Assembly: GCF_003206135.1 (NCBI RefSeq) | Contig: NZ_PZJT01000011.1 | Coordinates: 79,945-143,944 of the forward strand | DNA from: Salinicola salarius | GTDB taxonomy: Bacteria; Pseudomonadota; Gammaproteobacteria; Pseudomonadales; Halomonadaceae | Direction: 5' to 3' | DNA length: 64,000 nucleotides | Shown here: piece by piece, positions 36,985 through 47,018 of the stretch | Layout of the letters: every line of letters begins with the position of its first letter | Numbering within the stretch: the first letter of the stretch is position 1 | Notes under the pieces: model-generated | Databases searched by the model: none | What the model was told of the DNA's origin: nothing | What the model saw: only the letters and a program-made list of their open reading frames with translations | Position numbers and translations under genes: made by a program

Positions 36985-39900
36985 TTGAGTGCCAAAAGTT
37001 CGGCCAAGAGTTCGGCCAAGAAAGGCCGTCGTCCACTAACGCAAGCGCAAGCCAAGGAGCAGGCCCGCCACGTGATCATGCGCCTACAGGGCGTGACTCG
37101 CGAAGGTGCCGTGATTCTGTTGCTTGCCATCTGCGTGTTCCTGCTGTTGGCGCTGTTCAGCTACACGCCGACGGACCCGGGCTGGTCCCATAGCGGGCCG
37201 GACCAGTCGGTTTCCAACTGGATGGGCAGGATCGGTGCCTGGCTATCCGATGTGCTCTATTCGCTGTTCGGCGCCAGTGCGCTGTGGTGGCCAGGCATGT
37301 TTGGCCTGGGCGCCTGGCGACTGATGCGTCAGACCCAGGTGCAGATCGCCTGGGACCCCATGGCGCTCGCCGTTCATACCGGCGGGCTCGTGCTGCTGTT
37401 GATGAGCACGACCACGCTGGGCGACCTGCATTTCTACAACGCTGCCAGCGATCTTCCCAACCAGGCGGGCGGCATTCTCGGCCGTGGTATCGCCGGTTCT
37501 CTCGGCTCGCTGGTCGGTGTGCGAGGCACCACGCTGATCGCCATCGCGGCATTCATGTGCGGCTTCACGCTGTTTTCCGGCATGTCCTGGTTGACGGTGA
37601 TGGATGAGCTTGGTAGCTCGCTCAATCGGCTGTTCCATTGGACGAAAGCTCGCGCTGGCGAGCGTCGCGAGGCTCGGGAAACCCGTCGCCTCGACAAGGC
37701 CGAGGCACGCAGTGCGGCCGCCGATGACGCGGCAGCGGCGGACGATGCCCTGGACGAAGAAGACGCGCCGCGCCGGAGCGCGTGGTGGGCCAGGGTGCTG
37801 CCCTGGAACTGGCTGCCCTGGAACAGGGCGCCGGATCTGGAACAGTGGGAAGACGAAGACGCGTACGCCGATCGACCAGTCCGGCAGGAGCCTGCCTGGG
37901 AAAGCGCCGTTGGGGCGGCCACCGACGGAGGCGAGCGTCGCGACACCTCGATGTGGCGTCATGACGGTCGTACGGATATTCCGTGGGATGTTCCGGCGCG
38001 AACGCCGTCTGCCAAACGGCCTGAAGCTTCCTATACCGCTCGCCAGCAGCGTGACGAAGCCCGCGAACCCACGCTGGGGCGGCTACCGGGCGAGGAACCC
38101 GACGTACCGCAGCGAACGGCGCCTGCCCCTCGCCTTGGAGGCGAGGTCTCGGCACGGCAGCCATCTTTCGCCGAGCCAGGGCCGGGCAGAATATCGGCAA
38201 CCGATGATTCGACGAGTGCCGTCGCTGCCTCGTCGGCGATCTCGGCCGCCGAGGCTCGGGACAAGCCGGATGCCGGGGAGGAATCCCGGCCGGAAAGCGC
38301 GCCGTTCCGTGCCGATGTCACCCGGCGACGCATTCCCGATGCCTTTCAAGCGCCAGCAGGCGAGCCTTCGCCCATGTCTCCGACTCTCCGGGACGACACC
38401 GACGAGCGCCAGCACGGTGAGGCGTACCGGCACGGCGAAGCGTTCCGGTACGGCGAAGAGCCCCAAATTGACGGCGAGAGCCGCCAGCCGCAGGAACCCG
38501 CGCAGAGCGAGCCTTCGCTCTCCGCAAGCGACGAGGACGCGCCGACCCAGCAGTGGGGAATTCGCGCGGAACGCCAGGAGCCGATGTCGAATTGGGGGTC
38601 CGTAACGGCCTCCCAGGCCGACGAACCGGCAATGGATACTGAAGCACCGGTCATCGACACCGAAAAATCGATAACCGATATCGAAGGATCGGCAATGGCG
38701 TCGGACGAGGCGTTCTCGTCCGAGCCGGCAGACGTTCAGCCGCGACACTCGGGCATCAATTGGCGGGAAGTCGAAGCGGACAGCGGCGAGATACCCTCGG
38801 AGCCGATGATCTCTTCATCGCCAACGCCATCACCATCATCAGTGCCAGCGCAGGAACCTAGCCGTTCAGTTGCCGAGCGAACACCGCAGCGTCAGGAACC
38901 GCGCTTCGATATCGAGGACGATCAGGTATCCGTGAGCGGCGGCGACAGGCGCGAGAGCAGAGGCGAGAGAGGCGAAAGCATGGCCGCCGGGCTCTCGGCG
39001 GCGCCGCAGCCTTCGCCAGCGCCGACGTCGACGCCCCCGAGCGAGGGGCGGCTGGCGACGGCGGCCCAAGCCAGGGCTGCCGCCGATGACCAGCCGACAC
39101 TGTGGACCGTCGAGCACCTGCAGAGCCAGCGCCCGGTCATGGACGATCTGCCGGAGCCGAGCGGCGATCTGCCGTCGATCCGCCTGACCACGCCCGCCGA
39201 TCCGGAGCAGCCCAACTATACGCCGGAGCAGCTGGCCGACATGGCCGATCTGCTCGAGATGCGGCTGCGCGAATACGGCGTCAAGGCGGAAGTGGTCGAG
39301 ACCTGGCCGGGGCCGGTCATCACCCGCTTCGAGATCCGCCCGGCGGCCGGCGTGAAGGTTTCCAAGATCAGCAACCTGGCCAAGGATCTGGCACGCTCGC
39401 TGATGGTGAAGAGCGTGCGCGTGGTCGAGATCATTCCCGGCAAGCCGACGGTGGGGATCGAGATTCCCAACCCCAACCGGGCCATGATTCGCATTCGCCA
39501 GGTGCTGGATTCCGACGTCTACCAGAACGCCGAGTCGCCGGTCACGCTGGCGCTGGGGCAGGACATCGGCGGCAAGCCGGTAGTCGCCAACCTCAACAAG
39601 ATGCCTCACCTGCTGGTCGCCGGCACCACCGGCTCCGGTAAATCGGTGGGGATCAATACCATGCTCGTGTCGATGTTGCTCAAGGCAACGCCGGACGAGG
39701 TGCGCATGATCATGGTCGATCCCAAGATGCTCGAGCTTTCCGTCTATGACGGTATTCCGCATCTGCTGGCGCCCGTCGTCACCGACATGAAGGAGGCAGC
39801 CAACGCCTTGCGCTGGTGCGTTGCCGAAATGGAGCGGCGCTACAAGCTGATGGCGGCCATGGGCGTGCGCAACATCGCCGGCTTCAATGCCAAGCTCGAC

Positions 39901-40668
39901 GAAGCCGAAAGTCACGGCGCCCAGGTGCAGGACCCGCTGTGGGAGCCGCAGCCCTGGGAAATGCACGAGCAGCCGCCGGTGCTCGACAAGCTGCCGTACA
40001 TCGTGGTGGTGATCGACGAATTCGCCGACATGTTCATGATCGTCGGCAAGAAGGTCGAAGAGTTGATCGCCCGCCTGGCCCAGAAGGCGCGTGCGGCCGG
40101 TATCCACCTGATCCTGGCTACACAGCGGCCTTCGGTCGACGTGGTGACCGGGCTGATCAAGGCCAATATCCCGACGCGCATGGCGTTCCAGGTGTCGTCC
40201 AAGATCGATTCGCGCACCATCCTCGATCAGGGCGGGGCCGAGAATCTGCTGGGCCACGGCGACATGCTCTACCTGCCGGCCGGTGCCGGCATGCCGCAGC
40301 GTGTGCATGGCGCCTTCGTCGATGACGACGAGGTGCATCGCATCGTCGAGGACTGGAAACGTCGTGGCGAGCCCGAGTACATCGAGGAGATCCTGTCCGG
40401 CGGTGTCTCCGCCGATGCCCTGGCCGGGCTCGAGGCCGATGGCGGCGGCGATGGCGAAGACGCCGAGCAGGATGCGCTCTACGACGAAGCCGTGCAGTTC
40501 GTCACCGAGACGCGCCGCGCCTCCATCTCCGCCGTCCAGCGTCGCTTCAAGATCGGCTACAACCGCGCTGCCCGACTGGTGGAAGCGATGGAGCAGGCCG
40601 GTGTCGTCTCCTCGATGGGCACCAATGGCTCGCGGGAGGTTCTCGCGCCACCGCCGGTCGGCCATTGA
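36985..40668 (+). CDS. ftsK: DNA translocase FtsK
   Basis: A 1227-residue septal DNA pump that clears chromosome ends and activates XerCD at dif. Four to five N-terminal membrane helices (about residues 35-215) are followed by an acidic, Glu/Ser/Pro/Ala-rich linker of some 480 residues. The motor then shows Walker [18 protein letters not shown] and Walker [13 protein letters not shown], and the C-terminal gamma winged helix ([20 protein letters not shown]) reads KOPS. The TTG at 36985 was chosen because AGGGGG lies eight bases upstream; the ATG at 36898 has no ribosome binding site. Codons 5-12 are a perfect 12-bp tandem duplication encoding SSAKSSAK. lolA follows after a terminator. Confidence 0.95.
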   Translation: MSAKSSAKSSAKKGRRPLTQAQAKEQARHVIMRLQGVTREGAVILLLAICVFLLLALFSYTPTDPGWSHSGPDQSVSNWMGRIGAWLSDVLYSLFGASALWWPGMFGLGAWRLMRQTQVQIAWDPMALAVHTGGLVLLLMSTTTLGDLHFYNAASDLPNQAGGILGRGIAGSLGSLVGVRGTTLIAIAAFMCGFTLFSGMSWLTVMDELGSSLNRLFHWTKARAGERREARETRRLDKAEARSAAADDAAAADDALDEEDAPRRSAWWARVLPWNWLPWNRAPDLEQWEDEDAYADRPVRQEPAWESAVGAATDGGERRDTSMWRHDGRTDIPWDVPARTPSAKRPEASYTARQQRDEAREPTLGRLPGEEPDVPQRTAPAPRLGGEVSARQPSFAEPGPGRISATDDSTSAVAASSAISAAEARDKPDAGEESRPESAPFRADVTRRRIPDAFQAPAGEPSPMSPTLRDDTDERQHGEAYRHGEAFRYGEEPQIDGESRQPQEPAQSEPSLSASDEDAPTQQWGIRAERQEPMSNWGSVTASQADEPAMDTEAPVIDTEKSITDIEGSAMASDEAFSSEPADVQPRHSGINWREVEADSGEIPSEPMISSSPTPSPSSVPAQEPSRSVAERTPQRQEPRFDIEDDQVSVSGGDRRESRGERGESMAAGLSAAPQPSPAPTSTPPSEGRLATAAQARAAADDQPTLWTVEHLQSQRPVMDDLPEPSGDLPSIRLTTPADPEQPNYTPEQLADMADLLEMRLREYGVKAEVVETWPGPVITRFEIRPAAGVKVSKISNLAKDLARSLMVKSVRVVEIIPGKPTVGIEIPNPNRAMIRIRQVLDSDVYQNAESPVTLALGQDIGGKPVVANLNKMPHLLVAGTTGSGKSVGINTMLVSMLLKATPDEVRMIMVDPKMLELSVYDGIPHLLAPVVTDMKEAANALRWCVAEMERRYKLMAAMGVRNIAGFNAKLDEAESHGAQVQDPLWEPQPWEMHEQPPVLDKLPYIVVVIDEFADMFMIVGKKVEELIARLAQKARAAGIHLILATQRPSVDVVTGLIKANIPTRMAFQVSSKIDSRTILDQGGAENLLGHGDMLYLPAGAGMPQRVHGAFVDDDEVHRIVEDWKRRGEPEYIEEILSGGVSADALAGLEADGGGDGEDAEQDALYDEAVQFVTETRRASISAVQRRFKIGYNRAARLVEAMEQAGVVSSMGTNGSREVLAPPPVGH

Positions 40669-40678
40669 TCGAGAGCTG

Positions 40679-40714
40679 ACGGCCACGGGGTGAGGTAAAC
40701 CCTGTGGCCGTTTT
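40679..40714 (+). terminator. intrinsic terminator of ftsK
   Basis: A 12-pair stem (40679-40690 with 40700-40711, one G-T pair) with a nine-base loop and a TTTT run, 10 bases after the stop. Confidence 0.88.
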
Positions 40715-40726
40715 GCTGTCTCAGCA

Positions 40727-40770
40727 ATGACCACAATGTTTTCACGTCATTACCACAATGATTCCACGCC
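40727..40770 (+). repeat. 22-bp imperfect tandem repeat upstream of lolA
   Basis: Two 22-base units (40727-40748 and 40749-40770) agree at 18 positions and share ACCACAATG. A partial third copy may begin at 40771. They lie between the ftsK terminator and the lolA ribosome binding site. Confidence 0.75.
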
Positions 40771-40822
40771 ATTGATCCACGATCGTCGATGAGAGTTCGA
40801 CGATTCACGATAAGGAATGCCC

Positions 40823-41479
40823 ATGCGCAAGATGAAGAGGTTGGCTTTCGCCGGATCGCTGTTGCTGGCGCCGGTGTTGATGACGCAGACCGCGCTGGCG
40901 GACCAGGCTTCCGCCGACCGCCTGACCCATCTGCTGGAGCCGCTGAAGACCTACTCCGCGGACTTCGAACAGCAGATCCTGGATGCCTCGGGTTCGAGCC
41001 TGCAGGACACCAGCGGGCACATGTGGTTGTCGCGTCCCGGGCATTTCCGCTGGGAAGTGAACGAGCCGTACCGCCAACTGGTGGTCTCCGACGGCAACGA
41101 AGTCTCGCTCTACGACCCGGATCTCGAGCAGGTCACCATTCAACCGCTGGACGATCGCGTCACGCATACGCCGGCGCTGCTGCTCTCCGGAAGCGCCTCG
41201 GAGCTCTCCGACAATTATGACGTGTCCCGTCAGCAGCAGGGCGCCAGCGAGACCTTTACCCTGGTCCCGCAGGCCAACGATACCCTGTTCGAACAGCTCA
41301 AGCTGACCTTCTACAGCGAGAAGCTCGATGCGTTGCAGATGACCGACAGCACCGGCCAGCGCACGGCCATCGACTTCGACAACGCGCAGACCAATATCGA
41401 TATCGATCCCGCCCAGTTCCAGTTCCAGGCGCCCGAAGATGCCGACGTGATCCGCGAGCAGGCGCCCGCGACGCCCTGA
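40823..41479 (+). CDS. lolA: outer-membrane lipoprotein carrier protein LolA
   Basis: A 218-residue periplasmic chaperone that carries lipoproteins from LolCDE to LolB. A signal peptide (MRKMKRLAFAGSLLLAPVL, cleavage likely after ALA) precedes the LolA fold. Visible motifs are LKTYSADFEQQILDASG, GHMWLSRPGHFRWEVNEPYR with the conserved Arg, and VVSDGNEVSLYDPDLEQV. AAGGA at 40812-40816 favours the ATG at 40823 over the one at 40817. The ftsK-lolA order is as in E. coli, but rarA comes next in the opposite direction. Confidence 0.95.
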   Translation: MRKMKRLAFAGSLLLAPVLMTQTALADQASADRLTHLLEPLKTYSADFEQQILDASGSSLQDTSGHMWLSRPGHFRWEVNEPYRQLVVSDGNEVSLYDPDLEQVTIQPLDDRVTHTPALLLSGSASELSDNYDVSRQQQGASETFTLVPQANDTLFEQLKLTFYSEKLDALQMTDSTGQRTAIDFDNAQTNIDIDPAQFQFQAPEDADVIREQAPATP

Positions 41480-41501
41480 CCCTCTCGCTTTTCGGTCGAC
41501 T

Positions 41502-41532
41502 CGCCCCCGTCGTGTCCGTCACGGCGGGGGCG
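41502..41532. terminator. hairpin between convergent lolA and rarA
   Basis: A 13-pair GC-rich stem (41502-41514 with 41520-41532, one T-G pair) and five-base loop lies between the two stops. T-runs are weak on both strands. Confidence 0.7.
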
Positions 41533-41574
41533 GATGCGTTTCAGGAAGCAGGCTGTCGGGGGTAGGTTCGCCGG

Positions 41575-42927
41575 TCAGGACTCGTTGTCCGCCTGCCGAT
41601 CCAGTTCGGCACGCCATGCCTGCATCTGCTGGAAGCGTTTCTCCTGGCCGTAGTCGCTGGGGTCGTAGAAACGCGCGCGGGGCAGGTTCGGCGGCCAGCA
41701 GTCATGTTCGGTGCCGGCGGGGTAACCATTGGGTTCGTTGTGGGCATATCGATAGCCGTCGCCGTAACCGAGCGACGACATCAGTTGGGTAGGCGCGTTG
41801 CGCAGGTAGACCGGCACTTCCAGGTCGGGATGCGCGGCGACGAACGCCTTGGCCTGGCTCCAGGCCTGGTCGATTCGATTGCTCTTGGGGGCGATCGCCA
41901 GGTGGATTGCGGCATGGGCGATGGCGCGCTGCCCTTCGTAGTCGCCCAGTCGCAGATAGGCGTCCCATGCCGCCATGACCAGCGGTAGCGCGCGGGGATC
42001 GGCGTTGCCCACATCTTCCGAAGCAATCGCGGCCAGGCGCCGGACGATGTCCAACGGATCGCCGCCGCCGCTGATGAACTGGGCGATGTACAGCAATGCC
42101 GAATCGGGGCGCGAAGAGCGCACCGACTTGTGAATGGCCGAGAGCAGGTCGTAGTAGTGCTCCCCCTGCTTGTCGAAGGCGGCGGCCTGGTGACCGATCA
42201 CTTCGATCACGGCATCCCGATCGAGATGTTCGCCATGCTCGTCGGCCTTGGCGAAATCGCAGGCGGTTTCCAGCAGGCCCAGGGCGCGGCGGGCATCCCC
42301 GGACGCTGCGCGGGCGAGGATCGAGAGCGTCTCGTCGCTGGCGCGGATGTTGCGCGCACCCAGGCCCAGCGTCTCGTTGCCGAGCGCGCGCTTCAGGACC
42401 GTGATCAGCTCGCTCTCGTCGAGTGTCTTCAACACGTAGACCCGGGCGCGGGAGAGTAGTGCCGAATTGACCTCGAACGACGGATTCTCGGTAGTGGCGC
42501 CGATCAGCGTGAGCAGGCCGGATTCGACATGGGGCAGCAGGGCGTCCTGCTGGCTCTTGTTGAGACGGTGGATCTCGTCGAGAAAGAGCAGGGTCTGGCG
42601 TTCGCGCATCTGGCCTTCCCGCGCCCGCTCGACAGCTGCGCGGATGTCCTTGACGCCGGCCATGACGGCAGACAACTGCTCGAGCCGGGCGCCGGAGGCT
42701 TCCGCCAGAATTTCGGCCAGCGTCGTCTTGCCGACGCCCGGCGGCCCCCACAGGATCATCGAGCGCACGCTGGCGGTTTCCGCCATGCGCCGCAGCGGCT
42801 TGCCGGGCCCGACCAGGGCCTGCTGCCCGACGTAGTCCTCCAGCCGGCGCGGCCGCATGCGGTAGGCGAGAGGGGCGTTGTCGGTGCGGGAGGCACCTCG
42901 AGAGGTGTCTTCGGCAAAAAGGTCCAT
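41575..42927 (-). CDS. rarA: replication-associated recombination protein RarA (MgsA)
   Basis: A 450-residue AAA+ ATPase related to clamp loaders that acts at stalled replication forks. It has the N-terminal motif [17 protein letters not shown], Walker [13 protein letters not shown], Walker [21 protein letters not shown] and sensor region [20 protein letters not shown]. The C-terminal tetramerisation region has [20 protein letters not shown] and [11 protein letters not shown]. Length matches the E. coli protein (447). GGAAGA precedes the ATG. In E. coli rarA follows lolA on the same strand; here it is convergent with it. Confidence 0.96.
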   Translation of the reverse strand: MDLFAEDTSRGASRTDNAPLAYRMRPRRLEDYVGQQALVGPGKPLRRMAETASVRSMILWGPPGVGKTTLAEILAEASGARLEQLSAVMAGVKDIRAAVERAREGQMRERQTLLFLDEIHRLNKSQQDALLPHVESGLLTLIGATTENPSFEVNSALLSRARVYVLKTLDESELITVLKRALGNETLGLGARNIRASDETLSILARAASGDARRALGLLETACDFAKADEHGEHLDRDAVIEVIGHQAAAFDKQGEHYYDLLSAIHKSVRSSRPDSALLYIAQFISGGGDPLDIVRRLAAIASEDVGNADPRALPLVMAAWDAYLRLGDYEGQRAIAHAAIHLAIAPKSNRIDQAWSQAKAFVAAHPDLEVPVYLRNAPTQLMSSLGYGDGYRYAHNEPNGYPAGTEHDCWPPNLPRARFYDPSDYGQEKRFQQMQAWRAELDRQADNES

Positions 42928-43224
42928 GGCATCTTCCAGGCTGGCTGACGGCAGCGAAACGGTACATTTCGCTACAGCGATTCAGACGTTAGGCGTAGAG
43001 CGTTTATCGTAAAAACCGCTAGGGTATGAAATTCTAGCGTGTCGTCGATTGCCGACCCAACCGATCCTTGGCAGGCACAGGCGGCACGCTGACACTTGGA
43101 CATTGGCACTTGGTGGCGAAGTCCAGGACAGTATGCGTTCCAGCGCAACCATGGCAACAAGCACTACACTAGGCTGACAAGGCGGTGTTAACCGACATCG
43201 CGCTTCACGGACAGGAGACACACC
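42928..43224. other. rarA/hemerythrin-like gene intergenic region
   Basis: Nearly 300 bases between divergent genes. It must hold both promoters. I see no tRNA, no long inverted repeat and no credible small ORF. AGGAGA at about 43212-43218 is the ribosome binding site of the + strand gene. Confidence 0.4.
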
Positions 43225-43773
43225 ATGCCCATGCTGACCCAATTGCGTCAGGACCATGCCAACATGGCGCGCCTGCTGCATGTGTTGCAACTCAAGCACA
43301 AGACGCTGGCTGACGGTGATCGCCCCGACTTTCGTCTGATTCGGGAAGTCGTGGATTATATCCTCGACTACATGAACGGCTTCACAATCCCGCTGGAGCG
43401 TATCTGCAGCGATCGACTGGTGGCCCGGGAATCCCGGATCAACGAACTGACCGAGCGCCTGGCCAGCGATTATCAGCACCTTCATCAGCAGTTGATGCGG
43501 CTCTCCCAGGACATCGACATGATTCTCATGGACGGGGTAATGCCGATGGACAAGTTCGCCGACGATCTCAAGGTCTATCTCGAAGCGCACCGGGCCTACC
43601 TGCGGGCCGAACGTGAAGAGCTGTTCCCGCTGATCCGGGAGCATTTCGACGAAGACGACCTGGCACGGCTCGCCGCCGAACTGCCTGCACAGGCCGGCGC
43701 CGAACTAGCGCGGTTGCAGGAAGCCTATCCGGAACTGTACACCGAATTTCGCGAGGCACCTTCGCCACTGTAG
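43225..43773 (+). CDS. hemerythrin-like (HHE) domain protein with altered ligand set
   Basis: A 182-residue, all-helical cytoplasmic protein. The start MPMLTQLRQDHANMARLLHVL and the fourth helix YLEAHRAYLRAEREELFPLI fit the four-helix hemerythrin domain, which binds a di-iron centre that senses or carries oxygen or nitric oxide. The second helix normally has a paired-His-plus-Glu pattern (YHHPKE-like) but here reads DYMNGFTIPLERICSD, without those histidines. The third helix has DYQHLHQQL in place of the usual EHE. The iron site may therefore be incomplete or differ from the canonical one. A perfect hairpin terminator follows, so it is transcribed alone. Confidence 0.72.
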   Translation: MPMLTQLRQDHANMARLLHVLQLKHKTLADGDRPDFRLIREVVDYILDYMNGFTIPLERICSDRLVARESRINELTERLASDYQHLHQQLMRLSQDIDMILMDGVMPMDKFADDLKVYLEAHRAYLRAEREELFPLIREHFDEDDLARLAAELPAQAGAELARLQEAYPELYTEFREAPSPL

Positions 43774-43828
43774 CCCCGGCGTGGCTCGATTTCGCCGATT
43801 CCCCGTCCTGCCTGCCCTGTCTTGCTCC

Positions 43829-43860
43829 CGACGACGATCGCCACTGCGCGATCGTCGTCG
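43829..43860 (+). terminator. hairpin after the hemerythrin-like gene
   Basis: A perfect 13-bp stem (43829-43841 with 43848-43860) with a six-base loop, 56 bases past the stop. Only a short T-pair follows. Confidence 0.7.
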
Positions 43861-43902
43861 CTTGCGTAGAATGATCCCCTGAAAACGGTGGCAGGGGGCA
43901 GG

Positions 43903-44802
43903 ATGGATCGGCTGCAAGCGATGCAGGTTTTCCGTGCGGTGATCGAGGCCGGCAGCTTCGCTGGCGGTGCCCGGCGCCTGGGTGTTTCCAATGCCATGGT
44001 CAGCAAGCAGGTCTCGCGGCTCGAGGAGGCCCTTGGTGTCCGCCTGCTGGTACGGACCACGCGCCGCCTGCAATTGACCGCGGAAGGAGAGCGCTACCTG
44101 ACGACAGCGACCCGCCTGCTCGACGAGTTGCAGGAGCTGGAGGCGGGAATCGGGGAGCAGCGCGGCGAGGTGCGTGGCCGCCTGCGTCTTTCGGCGCCGG
44201 TGGACTTCGGCGCCCGCTCGCTGATGCCGGCGCTGCAGGCTTTCGAGGCGGCGCATCCTGCGGTGTCGCTGGATCTGGTGCTGGAAGACAGACGCGTCGA
44301 CCCGCTGGCCGAGGATTTCGATCTGGTGGTGCGTATCGGCGAGCTGGAGGATTCCGGTCTGATCGCCCGTCCGCTGATGCGGATGCCGTTGCACCTCTAC
44401 GCGTCGCCGGCCTATCTCCGCCGTCACGGGACACCGCAGCATCCCCGCGATCTCAAGAATCACCGGTGCCTGCACTACACCTTGTCGCGGCATGGGCTCT
44501 ACTGGCCGTTCTGGGTCGATGGCGAGATCTATCGCTGGCGATTGCAGCCGGCGTTGTCCTGCAACAACGGGCGGGCGCTGGTGGAAGCCGCGGTGCTGGG
44601 CATGGGGCTGACATTGAAGCCGGCCTCCTTGGCGGCGTCGGAAGAGCGTACCGGCCAACTGGTTCGTGTGCTCGAGGCGTTCGAGATGCCGCCGCTCGAT
44701 GTCCATCTGCTGTATGCCGAGCGCGACTACATGCCGGCCCGGTTGCGGGCCCTGATAGATGCCTTGCTCGACTACTTCGGAGACGATCGGCAACATGATT
44801 GA
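43903..44802 (+). CDS. LysR family transcriptional regulator
   Basis: A 299-residue regulator. The N-terminal winged helix MDRLQAMQVFRAVIEAGSF and the recognition part ARRLGVSNAMVSKQVSRLEE match the large LysR subgroup whose members often control a neighbouring or divergent gene. The effector domain follows (LRLSAPVDFGARSLMPAL, DLVVRIGELEDSGLIARPL). The ATG at 43903 has AGGGGG in front; a GTG at 43888 is less likely. Its last eight bases overlap murI, so the two are on one transcript and translationally coupled. The target and ligand are unknown. Confidence 0.9.
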   Translation: MDRLQAMQVFRAVIEAGSFAGGARRLGVSNAMVSKQVSRLEEALGVRLLVRTTRRLQLTAEGERYLTTATRLLDELQELEAGIGEQRGEVRGRLRLSAPVDFGARSLMPALQAFEAAHPAVSLDLVLEDRRVDPLAEDFDLVVRIGELEDSGLIARPLMRMPLHLYASPAYLRRHGTPQHPRDLKNHRCLHYTLSRHGLYWPFWVDGEIYRWRLQPALSCNNGRALVEAAVLGMGLTLKPASLAASEERTGQLVRVLEAFEMPPLDVHLLYAERDYMPARLRALIDALLDYFGDDRQHD

Positions 44803-45652
44803 TGCGCTGATTTTCGACTCGGGCGTCGGTGGCCTCTCGGTCAGCACCGACATTCGGCGGCGGATGCCGTGGCTTTCGCTGGGCTACGTCTGTGACAATG
44901 CCGCATTGCCTTACGGCACCAAGGATGACGCCTGGCTGGTGGCTCGAATCGTCGCCGTGTGCGAAAGCGCCTGCCGGCAAGCCCGCCCTCGCGCGCTGGT
45001 GATCGCGTGCAATACCGCCAGCACCTTGGCGCTGGAGGCGCTGAGAGCGCGGCTGTCGATACCGGTCATCGGTACGGTCCCGGCGATCAAGCCGGCGGCC
45101 GAGACGACGCGAAGCCGCACGATCGGTCTGCTCGCCACCCGCGCCACCGTCCGCCGCCCTTATCTGGATCGACTGATCGACGACCATGCGCGGGGCTGTC
45201 GTGTCATACGGGTGGCGGCGGACACGCTGGTCATCGAAGCCGAACATCTGCTCAAGGGGCAGGCGGTCGATCCAGCCAGGGTTCGCGAGGCCATCGCACC
45301 GCTCAGGGCGGTGGAGAATATCGACGTCGTCGTGCTGGGCTGTACCCATTTTCCCCTGCTGCGCGATTATCTCGAGCCCTTGCTGCCGTCGGGCGTTCGC
45401 TGGATCGATTCCGGGGCAGCCATCGCCAGGCGTCTCGAGTCCGTGCTCTCGGAGGCTCCGGCGCGAGCTGATCGATCGACGCCGGCCGCCGCTGTCGAGG
45501 CGGGAAGGGGCGCCACCCCTTCGCCGGATGCCAGCAGCTGGGCGACGGCCGCCTCGGCGCCGGGACTGGCATCGGCGCTGATGCGTTTCGGTCACGCGCC
45601 GCCCGCGATGCTCGAGATCGCCTCGCCAGCCGTTGCCGTTCACGTTTCATGA
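44795..45652 (+). CDS. murI: glutamate racemase
   Basis: A 285-residue cytoplasmic enzyme that makes D-glutamate for peptidoglycan. It has the family start IDALIFDSGVGGLSVSTDIR, the first catalytic Cys in ALVIACNTASTLAL and the second in VVLGCTHFPLLRDYLEPLL, with YVCDNAALPYGTK between. The start at 44795 lies inside the end of the LysR gene (eight-base overlap), with GGAGA eleven bases upstream. The C-terminus is longer and more Ala/Pro-rich than usual. Being under a LysR gene is unusual for this housekeeping enzyme. A broader aspartate/glutamate racemase activity cannot be ruled out. Confidence 0.9.
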   Translation: MIDALIFDSGVGGLSVSTDIRRRMPWLSLGYVCDNAALPYGTKDDAWLVARIVAVCESACRQARPRALVIACNTASTLALEALRARLSIPVIGTVPAIKPAAETTRSRTIGLLATRATVRRPYLDRLIDDHARGCRVIRVAADTLVIEAEHLLKGQAVDPARVREAIAPLRAVENIDVVVLGCTHFPLLRDYLEPLLPSGVRWIDSGAAIARRLESVLSEAPARADRSTPAAAVEAGRGATPSPDASSWATAASAPGLASALMRFGHAPPAMLEIASPAVAVHVS

Positions 45653-45686
45653 GTCATTGCGCTATTTCTGCCTGAGGATTTCTGGT

Positions 45687-46811
45687 TTGGTGATTTTCGA
45701 TATCGACCCTTCCCGCTACGACGCTCAGCTCGAGGCCAAGCGCGAGCGCATCGAGCGCCAGTTCGCCCGCTTCTCGCCACCGCCGCTGGAGGTGTTCGCG
45801 TCGCCGCCGTCGCACTACCGCATGCGCGCCGAGTTCCGGGTCTGGCACGAGGGCGACGATCTCTACTACGCGATGTTCGAACCCGATCCGGAGGCGCCGC
45901 GTCATCGGGGCCGGGTCGCGCAGCGTGTCGTCCGGGTCGATCGCTTCCCGGTCGCCAGCGAGCGCATCAACGAACTGATGCCGCAGTTGCTGGACGCGAT
46001 TCGCGACGAGCCATTGATGCGGCGCAAGCTGTTCCAGGTCGAGTTCCTCACCACTCTGAGCGGCGAGGCTCTGGTCACGATGATCTACCACAAGGCGCTG
46101 AACGATGACTGGGAGGCACGCGCTCGCGAGCTTCAGGCGCAGCTCGGCGTGTCGTTGATCGGGCGCTCCCGCAAGCAGCGGCTGGTGCTGGATCGCGACC
46201 ACGTCTGGGAACGGCTCGAAGTGGACGGCCGGGAACTTCGCTATCAGCAGGTCGAGAACAGCTTCACCCAGCCCAATGCCCAAATCTGCCGCTCGATGCT
46301 GCACTGGGCGCGCGACGTGACGTCGGACAGCCAGGGGGATCTGGTCGAGCTCTACTGCGGCAACGGCAACTTCACGGTGGCGCTGGCGGAGAACTTCCGC
46401 CGCGTGGTGGCCACCGAAATTTCCCGGACATCGGTCGCCTCCGCGCAGGCCAATCTCGAAGCCAACGGCATCGACAACGTGCACGTGGCGCGGATGTCGG
46501 CCGAGGAGTTCGCTCAGGCGCTGACCGGGGAAAAGCAGGGCCGTCGCGTCGCCGCCATGCAGCTCGACGAGTGCGAGTTCTCCACCGTGCTGGTGGACCC
46601 GCCGCGGGCCGGGCTGGATGCCGAGAGTTGCACGCCGCTGATGCGCTATCCCCGCATCGTCTATATTTCGTGCAACCCCGACACCTTGGCCGTCAACCAG
46701 GAACAGCTGAGCCAGACCCATCGCGTGGTTCGCATGGCGCTGTTTGACCAATTCCCCTGGACGGACCACTGTGAGTGCGGGGTTCTGCTGGAGCGTCTGC
46801 CGGCAGCGTGA
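45687..46811 (+). CDS. trmA: tRNA (uracil-54-C5)-methyltransferase TrmA
   Basis: A 374-residue SAM-dependent enzyme that makes ribothymidine at position 54 of tRNA. Visible are the RNA-binding PPSHYRMRAEFRVWHEGD, the motif QVENSFTQPNAQICRSML, the SAM site LVELYCGNGNFTVALAENF, VLVDPPRAGLD, and the catalytic-Cys motif YISCNPDTLAVN. It lacks the TRAM domain and Fe-S cysteines of RlmD, and its length matches TrmA (366). The start is probably the TTG at 45687 (GAGGA nine bases upstream); GTG at 45690 is the alternative, and the ATG at 45633 would overlap murI. Confidence 0.94.
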   Translation: MVIFDIDPSRYDAQLEAKRERIERQFARFSPPPLEVFASPPSHYRMRAEFRVWHEGDDLYYAMFEPDPEAPRHRGRVAQRVVRVDRFPVASERINELMPQLLDAIRDEPLMRRKLFQVEFLTTLSGEALVTMIYHKALNDDWEARARELQAQLGVSLIGRSRKQRLVLDRDHVWERLEVDGRELRYQQVENSFTQPNAQICRSMLHWARDVTSDSQGDLVELYCGNGNFTVALAENFRRVVATEISRTSVASAQANLEANGIDNVHVARMSAEEFAQALTGEKQGRRVAAMQLDECEFSTVLVDPPRAGLDAESCTPLMRYPRIVYISCNPDTLAVNQEQLSQTHRVVRMALFDQFPWTDHCECGVLLERLPAA

Positions 46812-47018
46812 TTCGAGCCACCGTTTGCCAGTGATCTGGCTGTAACGGCGAGCGTTGTCAACTGCCGGGGTGCGCATAGTAGTGCCGCCGATGATGCATA
46901 ACCGACATGCGTCATGACGAAGCTTCACTTGTGTAGGGCGCCATGCGGCACTGGCGTAAGCTTCCAGTCTATTGAATGTGGCCGCCATGTTGACGGTCGA
47001 TGCCAGCCGAGGTGATAG

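Noticed and set aside
38866..40734. A 622-codon minus-strand frame antisense to ftsK.
   Set aside because: It lies opposite the FtsK motor, which is clearly coding; the product has no recognisable motif.
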